Shown piece after piece: positions 1-7,533 of a stretch of 64,000 nt of DNA. This stretch comes from an uncultured Bacteroidales bacterium (GTDB lineage Bacteria > Bacteroidota > Bacteroidia > Bacteroidales > WCHB1-69), in assembly GCA_934699095.1 (NCBI GenBank), contig CAKUVI010000007.1, forward strand, positions 1 through 64,000. The letters are read 5' to 3'. Position 1 is the stretch's first letter; every line of letters starts with the position of its first letter. Under the pieces are notes generated by a model. It did not search any database, was not told the DNA's origin, and saw only the letters and a list, made by a program, of their open reading frames with translations. The position numbers were made by a program, and so were the translations under genes.

Positions 1-79
1 GTGGAGACGCAAAAAATGTGGAGACGCAAAAAATGTGGAGACGCAAAAAATGTGGAGACGCAAAATTTTGCGTCTCTAC
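1..79. repeat. 17-bp tandem repeat (about 4 units) ending in a perfect palindrome
   Basis: Three identical 17-bp units (GTGGAGACGCAAAAAAT) lie at 1-17, 18-34 and 35-51, and a fourth partial unit starts at 52. The last unit runs into a perfect 22-bp palindrome at 55-76 (arms GAGACGCAAAA / TTTTGCGTCTC), extended outward to about 52-79 with one wobble pair. There are no spacers, so this is not CRISPR. The same 17-bp period and GAGACGC core recur at 6108-6180, and the GAGACGC arms recur in a hairpin at 41186-41207. The palindrome could act as a terminator for a gene to the left of the window. Confidence 0.9.
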
Positions 80-128
80 GCCACATCGCGACGGATGATG
101 TGAAATGCGAAATATAAACAGATATGGC

Positions 129-160
129 AAAAAAAAACGGCGGTTGAATTCAACCGCCGT
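129..160 (-). terminator. Rho-independent terminator of the sigma-factor operon
   Basis: A 10-bp perfect stem (ACGGCGGTTG at 137-146 and CAACCGCCGT at 151-160) with an AATT loop is followed, reading on the minus strand, by a run of seven or more T (A run at 129-136). It lies 10 nt past the stop of the last minus-strand gene, so it should end the transcript from tktC or the sigma factor. Confidence 0.9.
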
Positions 161-169
161 TCGTTTATG

Positions 170-667
170 TTATCTTCTTTTCTTGCCGCCGTTCACCGGT
201 TCAACTGGCTTCTTGGCTGCTTTCTTCTTTGCCAATTCCTTCTTGTATTTGTACTCGAGATCGTAGTAGTTCTGGAGATGATGAGGGGATAAGATAGCCT
301 TGAATTTCTTGTGATATGCCGTCTCTAAGTTAAGGAGATTCTTGCGCAATTCAAACTTCTGATCCTGCATGTATGTGACTTGTTTGTCGGAAAGATTCGC
401 AATCACCTCTTTGTTTGTTCCTGGAGCGCCGAGCTTGATGCCTTGTTTTGCGAGGTTTTTGCGGTAAGCCTCCATGATTTTCAGCTCCTCATTCAGATAT
501 TGCTCATAGGCAGTCCAAAAATTGTTGTTTTCAGTACCTGAAAGTGTGAGGTTCGATTTCATGTATGCGATACGTTCCTGTATCATCGAATTTGTTTTGC
601 TCTGTGCAAATATTGCTGTTGAGATTCCGGCAAATACGAGCAGCGTGGTTATGAAAAACTTTTTCAT
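170..667 (-). CDS. Small periplasmic Spy/CpxP-like protein
   Basis: 165 aa. Residues 1-22 form a signal peptide (MKKFF start, hydrophobic core, IFAQ cleavage region). The mature protein looks all-helical, with regularly spaced Leu and charged residues, a segment LSPHHLQNYYDLEYKY and a very basic tail. This helical layout resembles the Spy/CpxP (LTxxQ) periplasmic stress chaperones, but I cannot show homology by eye. It is the last gene of a minus-strand operon behind an ECF sigma factor and a small membrane protein, 17 nt after the latter, followed by a strong terminator. A role as envelope-stress sensor or effector of the sigma factor is inferred from position. The function is not established. 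Confidence 0.75.
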   Translation of the reverse strand: MKKFFITTLLVFAGISTAIFAQSKTNSMIQERIAYMKSNLTLSGTENNNFWTAYEQYLNEELKIMEAYRKNLAKQGIKLGAPGTNKEVIANLSDKQVTYMQDQKFELRKNLLNLETAYHKKFKAILSPHHLQNYYDLEYKYKKELAKKKAAKKPVEPVNGGKKRR

Positions 668-684
668 TGTGCCTTTATTTTTGG

Positions 685-1014
685 TTAATAATTATAATCT
701 TCGTAATAATCCATAAGTGCAAGCTCCTCACTGTAATACTCTGTAGCCAGAGATTCAAGGGCTTCCTCTTCTGAGATTGCTACTTCGGTTGTCTGCTCGG
801 CAATCGCTGGTGTCTCTTTTTTAGAGTTGAAGGTAAAAAAAACGGTGGTGGCAATTGCCAAAACTGCCACAGCTGCTATGCCCGAAGCAATCCAACTTTT
901 ACGTTTCACGTTCTCCTTTTGGATTCGTTGCATCACTCTGTTTGGGAAGTTCTCGAAATAATCTTCGGGAATGTCGTAATGCTCAGTCTTATTTATATTG
1001 TCTAAATCTACCAT
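685..1014 (-). CDS. Small single-pass membrane protein, probable anti-sigma factor
   Basis: 109 aa from the ATG at 1014; an upstream in-frame TTG at 1032 is less likely. A charged cytoplasmic N-terminus (residues 1-40, with PEDYFENFPNRVMQRI) is followed by one transmembrane helix at about 43-62 and an acidic outer tail rich in Glu and Tyr. This topology, directly downstream of an ECF sigma gene (38 nt gap), is that of Bacteroidetes anti-sigma-like proteins, whose N-terminal part binds the sigma factor. No zinc-binding anti-sigma HxxxCxxC motif is present, so the role is inferred from position and topology only. Confidence 0.75.
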   Translation of the reverse strand: MVDLDNINKTEHYDIPEDYFENFPNRVMQRIQKENVKRKSWIASGIAAVAVLAIATTVFFTFNSKKETPAIAEQTTEVAISEEEALESLATEYYSEELALMDYYEDYNY

Positions 1015-1052
1015 AATTGTTAAAAAATACAAATCTGTTGACTATGCAAAAA

Positions 1053-1610
1053 CTAAAAGGTTAAACGTTCGGAAAGATTTTTTTTGATTTTTTCCGCAGC
1101 GAAATGATAGGAGGCCTTGAGAGCGCTTTCGGATGTGTTGAAAATTTTGGACATCTCGGCGTATGGAGTCTCGTCGTAGTAGCGCATGGTGAACACAGCA
1201 CGCTGTTTAGGAGGCAGTTTGATGATTTCCTCTTGAAGCAGTTTCTCAATCTGATTGGGAGTGAGGGTGCTGGTGTCGGCGTGCGTGGAGAGGAGGAAGT
1301 CGGTGTAGCTGTCGTCTGACAGGTTCAGCAGTTTTTTCTTCTTTTCTATGAAGGTGAGTGCCTCATTCACGCAGATTCTTGATATCCAGGTCTTAAGACT
1401 GGATTCGTTTCTGAATTTGTCAAGGTTTTTCCAGATCTTTATGCAGACGTTCTGGCTCACGTCGTCAGCGTCCTCGTGAATGGAGGTGATGCGTCGTGCA
1501 GAGTAGTATATGTGCTTCTGGTATTTTTTCAGAAGCAGTTCAAAGGCTTTTTCCTTCGTTTCCTCGTTACTGAACAACGACAAGATGAATTCGTCGGTGA
1601 TTTCGGGCAT
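1053..1610 (-). CDS. ECF RNA polymerase sigma-70 family factor
   Basis: 185 aa, normal for ECF sigma factors. Region 2 lies at about 30-88 (KYQKHIYYSARRITS, then DADDVSQNVCIKIWKNLDKF and TWISRICVNEAL, the core-binding and -10 recognition helices). Region 4 lies at about 128-178, with LPPKQRAVFTMRYYDETPY and the helix-turn-helix SKIFNTSESALKASYHFA. It directs RNA polymerase to a specific promoter set in the cytoplasm. It starts 8 nt after the transketolase subunit stop and precedes the probable anti-sigma gene. The family is clear; the regulon is unknown. Confidence 0.95.
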   Translation of the reverse strand: MPEITDEFILSLFSNEETKEKAFELLLKKYQKHIYYSARRITSIHEDADDVSQNVCIKIWKNLDKFRNESSLKTWISRICVNEALTFIEKKKKLLNLSDDSYTDFLLSTHADTSTLTPNQIEKLLQEEIIKLPPKQRAVFTMRYYDETPYAEMSKIFNTSESALKASYHFAAEKIKKNLSERLTF

Positions 1611-1618
1611 ATAGGTGG

Positions 1619-2572
1619 TTATTTTCTGTTAATGACTTTTTTGCAGGCTTCGGCGATATGTTCTTTGTCGAGGCCAAAGTGCGCCATCAGTTCGTCGGGT
1701 GTTCCGCTTTCACCGAAGCGGTCGTGGATGCCGATCATCTCAACTGGGGCGGGGTGGTTCCTGCTAAGGCATTGGCATACCGCATCGCCCATGCCTCCGT
1801 TCAGCAAATGCTCCTCAGCCGTCACCACGCAGCCGGTCTTGCGAACGCTTGCCAAAATGGTCTCTTCATCCAAAGGCTTGATTGTAGCCAAGTTGATCAC
1901 CTCCGCATGGATGCCATCTTCGTTGAGCATGTGCGCAGCCTGAAGTGCAGGGAATACAAGATGACCTGTAGCTATGATTGTCACATCATTGCCCTCTTCC
2001 AACACGTCGGCCTTGCCGATTACGAACGGCTTGTCCTCAGGTGTGAAGTTCGGCACTGACGGACGACCGAAACGCAGATACACAGGACCGTTGTGGTTGG
2101 CCGCTGCTATGACAGCCTGCTTCGTCTCGTTGTAGTCGCAGGGATTGAGCACCACCATGTTAGGAAGCATTCTCATCAGCCCCAAGTCCTCTATCATCTG
2201 GTGTGTGGCACCGTCTTCCCCGACAGTGATTCCTGAGTGTGAAGCGCATATCTTCACGTTGAGGTTGGAATATGCAACAGTCATCCTTATCTGGTCATAT
2301 ACACGGCCGGAAATGAACCCTGCAAATGCACTTGCAAAGGGTATCTTGCCGCTGAGCGCCAGACCGGCTGAGATGCCGATCATGTTGGCCTCCGCAATGC
2401 CTGTCTGTATGAAGCGCTCCGGATGGGCTGCCTTGAAATCCCCCATCTTCACACTTCCTGTCACATCTGCTGTCAATGCGAAAATCTTGTCATTGTTTGC
2501 CGCTGCCTCTAACAAGCCGGCTCCGAACCCTGAACGGGTGTCCTTTTTCGTGATATTGTCAATATTTAACAT
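1619..2572 (-). CDS. Transketolase, C-terminal subunit of the split enzyme
   Basis: 317 aa from the ATG at 2572 (longer in-frame extensions cross the promoter). It holds the pyrimidine-binding domain (about 10-175, with TGIAEANMIGISAGLA providing the Glu that activates thiamine diphosphate) and the C-terminal transketolase domain (about 190-310, with VINLATIKPLDEETI and EEHLLNGGMGDAV). Split transketolases need a separate N-terminal subunit of about 280 aa carrying the diphosphate-binding domain, normally the adjacent gene. Here the upstream neighbour is a divergent membrane protein, so the partner is absent from the window. Its product should interconvert pentose-phosphate sugars once paired. 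It leads the sigma-factor operon. Confidence 0.9.
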   Translation of the reverse strand: MLNIDNITKKDTRSGFGAGLLEAAANNDKIFALTADVTGSVKMGDFKAAHPERFIQTGIAEANMIGISAGLALSGKIPFASAFAGFISGRVYDQIRMTVAYSNLNVKICASHSGITVGEDGATHQMIEDLGLMRMLPNMVVLNPCDYNETKQAVIAAANHNGPVYLRFGRPSVPNFTPEDKPFVIGKADVLEEGNDVTIIATGHLVFPALQAAHMLNEDGIHAEVINLATIKPLDEETILASVRKTGCVVTAEEHLLNGGMGDAVCQCLSRNHPAPVEMIGIHDRFGESGTPDELMAHFGLDKEHIAEACKKVINRK

Positions 2573-2595
2573 GCCAAAAAATTTTGGCAAAGATA
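2572..2595 (-). promoter_or_regulatory. tktC promoter -7 element with overlapping palindrome
   Basis: On the minus strand TATCTTTG (2595-2588) is a perfect match to the Bacteroidetes -7 consensus TAnnTTTG. Immediately downstream lies an 18-bp inverted repeat at 2572-2589 (TGCCAAAA, two A, TTTTGGCA) covering the expected transcription start and touching the ATG. It is a good candidate operator or very short leader hairpin. The -33 element is weak. Confidence 0.65.
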
Positions 2596-2616
2596 CGAAA
2601 TTTACGAAAAGTGAGT

Positions 2617-2624
2617 TATCTTTG
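2617..2624 (+). promoter_or_regulatory. -7 promoter element for the large barrel gene
   Basis: TATCTTTG followed by C matches TAnnTTTG exactly, 26 nt before the ATG at 2650. It is divergent from the tktC promoter, with only about 22 bp between the two -7 elements, so the two promoters must share or compete for the intervening DNA. No strong -33 TTTG is visible. Confidence 0.65.
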
Positions 2625-2649
2625 CAACCTTTATTGTTCAACTTTTTGG

Positions 2650-5600
2650 ATGAAAAATTTTTCATTACTCTGCGGCACCCTCATTCTACTGCTCCTTCCC
2701 GCTCTTCTCTGCGGTCAGGGGAACGATTCCATCCGCCGGAAATTTTTCACCCCAGATTCTATGATTGTCAAGATTGACACACTCTCTGTTGTTCCTCAAT
2801 CTTTTGAGATTAAGGATGTTAGCAAATATAAATACCTTTTTGACCCGATTTCAGCAACCCTATTCCTGATAGATTCCAACCTGCTGCATCAAAAACTGAC
2901 TGCTGAATATAAAACCCTTTCGAAAGACTATTCCAAATCAGTCTTCCATAAGCCGCCACCTCTCCTCGAAAACCCCGCACGGCAACATGTCGCCCCCGAC
3001 ATACCCGTTGTCTCCTTCCAAGATGTCTTCTCCGACGACCGGCTCTATAGTAACGGTTCCGTGTCACGCGGACTTTCCGTGGGAAATAATCAGGATGTTG
3101 TGCTGAATTCATCTCTGAATCTGCAACTTTCTGGAAAAATATCCGACGATGTAGAGATTCTTGCCTCCATCTCCGACAAGAACATTCCAATACAACCAGA
3201 GGGAAATACACAGTTTATTCAAGATATCAACAGTATTTTTATAACATTGAAGATTAAAGACAGGGTCGAAATCCATGCAGGTGATGTCGAAAACAGGAAA
3301 ACCGACGATGATTTTCTTCGATATAGCAGAAACTTCTTAGGTCTGTCAACCTCGGTGGTCTCCCAGTATAAAGGCAAGGCTGTTTTCAGAAACTCGGCCG
3401 GCGGCGGCGTCTCAAAGGGCAAGTTTACCCGGCAAACTCTCGTCCTACAAAACGGCGTTCAAGGTCCTTATAAACTCTATGGCGCTGACAATGAGATCAA
3501 TATATCTATAGTCGCCGGCTCTGAACGCGTATATCTCGACGGCCAGATGCTCACCCGCGGTCAAAATAACGATTACGTCGTGGATTATAATACCGCAGAA
3601 ATCTCTTTCACCCCTAATATCCTTGTGACTTCGGAAAAACGTATCGTGGTTGAGTTTGAATACTCCGACCGCCACTATGTGCGTTACGGTCTTTTCTCCA
3701 ACAACGAATCTGTGATCAACGGAAAGCATCCCACTAAGCTCTTTGTGAATTTTTACCACGAACAGGACCTAAAAAACCAGTCGGTGCAACCCGAACTCAC
3801 AAACTTGCACAAACTGTTTCTGTCAACCGTCGGCGATAATCATACAAATGCCCATTTCAACAATTTTGATACGGTTACTTTCTCCCCGAACCAGATCCTC
3901 TACGAAAAAATAGACACAAATTGCAATGGTACCATATATAATATATATAGGTATTCTCAAAATTCGGGATCATCATTGTATAGTCCTTCCTTTTCTTATA
4001 CAGGCAATCATCAAGGCAACTATAGGCTCTCGGAAAACACTGTGAACGGCCGCGTTTTCGAGTGGGTTGCTCCCGAGAACGGCGTGATGCAGGGCGACTA
4101 TGAGCCATACTTGGCACTTACCGCTCCGATCTCGCAGCAGATGCTGACACTCGGATTTGAATCGGAATTGAGGAAACAGACCAAAGTGCGCGCTGAGGCG
4201 GCTCTCTCAAATCTCGACAAAAACATCTTTTCGAAAAACGATGACAAAGACAATGTGGGATTTTCTTATAACTTGAATGTCAGTGATTTGGAACTTGTTT
4301 CGTCAAAGTCTGACACAACACCTTGGCTCCTTCAAACAAAACTTGGAACGCAATTTGTGCACAAAAACTTCTCTCCTTTCGAGTCGTTCAGAAACATTGA
4401 GTTCAAGAGGGATTTTAATTTGGCCTCCGACTATTCCGACAGTCATTCCGAATGGATAGTGGAAGGCTCTTTCTCGGCCTCCAAACACAAGGAAACCGCT
4501 GAACACAGATTCGGACTCCACACCAACGCCCTGCTGCGCCTCCACGACAGCCGTGCCTTCAGGAATGAAGTGACAACCGACAATCGCTGGAATAATTGGC
4601 AGCTGAAGACATCCAACAGTTTCTTGTTTGCTGAAGATTCAATACAAAAAAGCCGTTTTTTGGTGTCTCGTATAGGATTTTCAAAAAAATTCCAATATTT
4701 GTCATTAGGATTTGATAATCTTTTGGAATACAATAAGTTTGTGGATTCAAAACAAGAACTTTTGAGGGCAAACAGTTATTCGTTCAATGATTTTTCAGTC
4801 TTTATGAGAAGCACAGCCATGAAAAAGAGTGCCCTTGACCTGAGTTACAAAAACAGAGTGGAATATTTGCCATGCGATCAGTTTTTATCCATGAAAAATA
4901 TGATTCATGAAGTGAAAATGCAATATAAACTGACAAATGTGAAAAATCACAGCTTCAACGCAAATGTCATTTACAGAAATCAGTCCGTGTATGATTCTTT
5001 GAAGAATAAGAAGAACGAGCATTATTTTGTGGGAAGTTTGTCATATACAGGCCGTTTCCTCAAGAATGCTATTATTTGGAACACATATTATGAGGCGGGC
5101 AGCGGTTTGGAGCAGAAAAAGACTTTCACGTATCTCAAGGTGGCGAAAGGGCAGGGCACACATGTTTGGAACGACTATAACGGCAACGGCGTCGAGGAGG
5201 TTGAGGAGTTTGAGATAGCCTCCTTCCAGGACCAGGCAGAATACATCAAAGTCTGGATTGCGAATGACCAGTATCAGAATGTGTATAACAACACCTTGAC
5301 ACAGAGCCTGTTGATACGTCCTGGCGCAGTGTGGTCCAATAAGTCAGGGTTCAGGAAATTCATCTCCAGATTTTCAAATTCCACGAATCTCAGGTCAAAC
5401 CTGAAGCACCAGACTCAGATGTTCTCGCCATTCTACTTCGGAGGTGACGATGAGAAGACGGTGTCGAGCATAACAAACCTGTCGAACAACTTTTCGTTCA
5501 ACAACAACACATCTAAATTCGCGTTTGACTACGTGGTCCAGAAGAACTCCAATAAGCAGTTTTTGTACTATGGCTTCGAGCATAACGACATCACTGTCAA

Positions 5601-6105
5601 TGAAGTCACGCTGAAAAGCCTTGTGGTAGAGCAGGTTTTTGTCAAATCGTCGTTTGGGTACAGACAAACGGGTAATGTCTCTACATTGTCAAGTCGCAAC
5701 TTCAACACGGAATGTTACAAAGTTGACGGAGAAATTCGTTTACAGTTCAAGAACATACACGAGGCGACCATTTCAGGGGAATACTCAATGACAAGGAATA
5801 AGGGCGGTTTTGAGAAAATAAACAGTTTTGAGGTTGGTGCGTCGTATTCTTTGAGAATCAAGAATCGTGGAACCATGTTTTTAACTGCCCAATATGTTGA
5901 CATAGTGGGAGATGCAGGTGGCAATTCGGCGGTTTCATACAGTATGTTGAATGGGCTTTCGGTGGGCAGAAACTTTCTTTGGACGGCGGATATGAAATTC
6001 TCCATCACCGAGTTCCTTCAGCTGTCGTTGCAATATTCAGGACGCGCTGTTGATAAAAAAACTGTCATCCACACCGGAAATGTAACAATCAACGCCCTAT
6101 TCTAG
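2650..6105 (+). CDS. Large predicted outer-membrane beta-barrel protein, function unknown
   Basis: 1151 aa from the ATG at 2650, chosen because it gives a clean signal peptide (MKNFSLLCGTLILLLLPALLCGQ) and lies downstream of the -7 element; an earlier in-frame ATG at 2584 does not. Residues about 110-370 contain motifs seen in large Bacteroidetes surface proteins related in style to SprA: VSRGLSVGNNQDVVLNSSLN, YLDGQMLTRGQNNDYVVDYN and KRIVVEFEYSDRHYVRYG. The second half is rich in alternating polar and aromatic strands. A segment VWNDYNGNGVEEVEEFE resembles a calcium-binding loop. The protein ends in Phe, as outer-membrane barrels do. I recognise the style but no assigned function; a surface or T9SS-linked role is only inferred from the adjacent porP-gld operon. 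Confidence 0.8.
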   Translation: MKNFSLLCGTLILLLLPALLCGQGNDSIRRKFFTPDSMIVKIDTLSVVPQSFEIKDVSKYKYLFDPISATLFLIDSNLLHQKLTAEYKTLSKDYSKSVFHKPPPLLENPARQHVAPDIPVVSFQDVFSDDRLYSNGSVSRGLSVGNNQDVVLNSSLNLQLSGKISDDVEILASISDKNIPIQPEGNTQFIQDINSIFITLKIKDRVEIHAGDVENRKTDDDFLRYSRNFLGLSTSVVSQYKGKAVFRNSAGGGVSKGKFTRQTLVLQNGVQGPYKLYGADNEINISIVAGSERVYLDGQMLTRGQNNDYVVDYNTAEISFTPNILVTSEKRIVVEFEYSDRHYVRYGLFSNNESVINGKHPTKLFVNFYHEQDLKNQSVQPELTNLHKLFLSTVGDNHTNAHFNNFDTVTFSPNQILYEKIDTNCNGTIYNIYRYSQNSGSSLYSPSFSYTGNHQGNYRLSENTVNGRVFEWVAPENGVMQGDYEPYLALTAPISQQMLTLGFESELRKQTKVRAEAALSNLDKNIFSKNDDKDNVGFSYNLNVSDLELVSSKSDTTPWLLQTKLGTQFVHKNFSPFESFRNIEFKRDFNLASDYSDSHSEWIVEGSFSASKHKETAEHRFGLHTNALLRLHDSRAFRNEVTTDNRWNNWQLKTSNSFLFAEDSIQKSRFLVSRIGFSKKFQYLSLGFDNLLEYNKFVDSKQELLRANSYSFNDFSVFMRSTAMKKSALDLSYKNRVEYLPCDQFLSMKNMIHEVKMQYKLTNVKNHSFNANVIYRNQSVYDSLKNKKNEHYFVGSLSYTGRFLKNAIIWNTYYEAGSGLEQKKTFTYLKVAKGQGTHVWNDYNGNGVEEVEEFEIASFQDQAEYIKVWIANDQYQNVYNNTLTQSLLIRPGAVWSNKSGFRKFISRFSNSTNLRSNLKHQTQMFSPFYFGGDDEKTVSSITNLSNNFSFNNNTSKFAFDYVVQKNSNKQFLYYGFEHNDITVNEVTLKSLVVEQVFVKSSFGYRQTGNVSTLSSRNFNTECYKVDGEIRLQFKNIHEATISGEYSMTRNKGGFEKINSFEVGASYSLRIKNRGTMFLTAQYVDIVGDAGGNSAVSYSMLNGLSVGRNFLWTADMKFSITEFLQLSLQYSGRAVDKKTVIHTGNVTINALF

Positions 6106-6107
6106 TA

Positions 6108-6180
6108 GAGACGTGCCATGTCGCGTCTCAAACCATGTCGCGTCTCAAACCATGTCGCGTCTCAAACCATGTCGCGTCTC
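6108..6180. repeat. Second GAGACGC array: 17-bp tandem repeats plus imperfect palindrome
   Basis: Four head-to-tail copies of CATGTCGCGTCTCAAAC at 6117-6133, 6134-6150, 6151-6167 and 6168-6180 (last one partial). Read on the other strand the unit is GAGACGCGACATGGTTT, the same GAGACGC core and 17-bp period as the array at 1-66. The left end forms an imperfect 22-nt palindrome at 6108-6129. It begins 2 nt after the barrel-gene stop and could work as its terminator. Confidence 0.9.
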
Positions 6181-6259
6181 TTTAATTGATGTAATATTTT
6201 GAATTTCAGTGTTTTATAAATATGTTCATATTTTTTTTTAATTTTGTAAGTCTCAAATA

Positions 6260-6290
6260 TTGGAATATAAAAAAAAATATGCTATTTTTG
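6260..6290 (+). promoter_or_regulatory. Promoter of the porP-gldKLMN operon
   Basis: TTGG at 6260-6263 and TATTTTTG at 6283-6290 are separated by 19 bp, a good fit to the Bacteroidetes -33/-7 pattern. It is the only strong candidate before porP and would start transcription near 6295. Confidence 0.7.
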
Positions 6291-6441
6291 GCACTTCAAA
6301 AAATTGAAGATTGAAGAGTTGTGTAACTTTTTGCAGATTAGGTACGTAAAAGTTAAGAAAATTTTTGTGCAAGGTATGCAATTTTGTTATATAACGTTTT
6401 GATTATTAGTTTGTTAAGTTAAGACTCAAAATGTTCTAAAT
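6291..6441 (+). promoter_or_regulatory. Long AT-rich 5' leader of the T9SS operon
   Basis: About 145 nt separate the predicted transcription start from the porP ATG, much longer than other leaders in this window. It opens with a hairpin at 6294-6309 (CTTCAA, four A, TTGAAG). It holds no ORF of note and no riboswitch class I recognise. Together with the repeats and promoter it fills the only gene-free stretch above 300 bp in the window (6106-6441). Confidence 0.5.
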
Positions 6442-7482
6442 ATGGTAAAACAGGTACAGAAAATAGGTGTTGTATTTCTTATGGCGATGCTGATTTCCGG
6501 GTTCAGCTTTGCTCAAGATGATGCGCAATTTACTTTTTTTCCTTGGGTGACCTCCTATTATAATGCCGGAGGCATCGGGGAGCAGAGTAACACGTTGTGC
6601 TTCACAGCCGATTATAACAACAAGTATATCGGTTGGGGCGATGCCTACTCTATCAACAACGATTCTGTGTATCGTACTGCACCTCAGGATTTTCTGTTCA
6701 GTGTTGAGTCATATTTGAAGAAATTGCACGGTTCTCTTGGTCTTACGTTGGTGCGCGACCAGTTGGGCTTCTACAAAAACACCGGTGTGAAGCTCGGATA
6801 CTCTTACAAGTTGCGTATAGGCGGCGGCTCTTTGGGCATCGGTTTCAACGTTTCGCTTTTCAACCAATCAATAGAGAGTGACAAATTCAAGCCCATAACT
6901 CCTGGCGACCCTACCTTGGACAATTTGAGTGAATCGACATTAGACATAGATTTCGGTTTCGGACTTTTGTACAAGGCCGACAACTGGTATGTGGGCGCCG
7001 GCGTCACACAACTCGCCGCACTCTTCGACAAAAACCAGGTCTTGAGGGTTTCTGGCGAGTATGGTCCGCACAGAACATCCCAGCTCTATCTGCACGGCGG
7101 ATACACTTGGGTGCTGCCGTTCAACCCTAACTGGGAGCTCATGCCGCAGACTTTGATAAAGACCGATTACAAGAAGTTCCAGTGGGATCTTCTTCTTTTG
7201 GCACGCTACAACGGAGTGTATTGGGGAGGCCTCGGATACCGTCTGCAAGACTGCGTTTCGCTCTGCTTCGGTGCTCGTCCTTTCTACAACTCGTCAAATG
7301 TCTATCTAAAAGGCCTTGATTTGGGCGTATCTTACAGTATAACAACTAATTCACTCGCATATCAGAAACACAGAAGTTTCGGTGATGTTGAGGTTGTGGT
7401 GCGCTATTGCTTCGACATTTTCAAGCCGGAGATTTTCTCAGGATACGGAAATTCAAGATATATTTATAAGAACAGATACTAA
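6442..7482 (+). CDS. porP: PorP/SprF family type IX secretion outer-membrane protein
   Basis: 346 aa, usual for PorP/SprF. A signal peptide (residues 1-24, ending SGFSFAQ) precedes a beta-barrel body with the family's pattern: YYNAGGIGEQSNT near the N-terminus, ADNWYVGAGVTQL, and paired strands such as WDLLLLARYNGVYWGGLGYR. Family members sit in the outer membrane and help deliver or anchor T9SS cargo. It is the first gene of porP-gldK-gldL-gldM-gldN, 51 nt before gldK, the standard Bacteroidetes order, which supports its being the PorP of the core machine and not a cargo-specific SprF paralogue. Confidence 0.93.
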   Translation: MVKQVQKIGVVFLMAMLISGFSFAQDDAQFTFFPWVTSYYNAGGIGEQSNTLCFTADYNNKYIGWGDAYSINNDSVYRTAPQDFLFSVESYLKKLHGSLGLTLVRDQLGFYKNTGVKLGYSYKLRIGGGSLGIGFNVSLFNQSIESDKFKPITPGDPTLDNLSESTLDIDFGFGLLYKADNWYVGAGVTQLAALFDKNQVLRVSGEYGPHRTSQLYLHGGYTWVLPFNPNWELMPQTLIKTDYKKFQWDLLLLARYNGVYWGGLGYRLQDCVSLCFGARPFYNSSNVYLKGLDLGVSYSITTNSLAYQKHRSFGDVEVVVRYCFDIFKPEIFSGYGNSRYIYKNRY

Positions 7483-7533
7483 AAACAAACATTCGAACGT
7501 TAATAAGTCAGAAATAAATAAAAACACAACAAT

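Noticed and set aside
1..66. Possible CRISPR array in the 17-bp repeats
   Set aside because: Units are head-to-tail with no spacers and too short for CRISPR repeats; no cas genes in the window.
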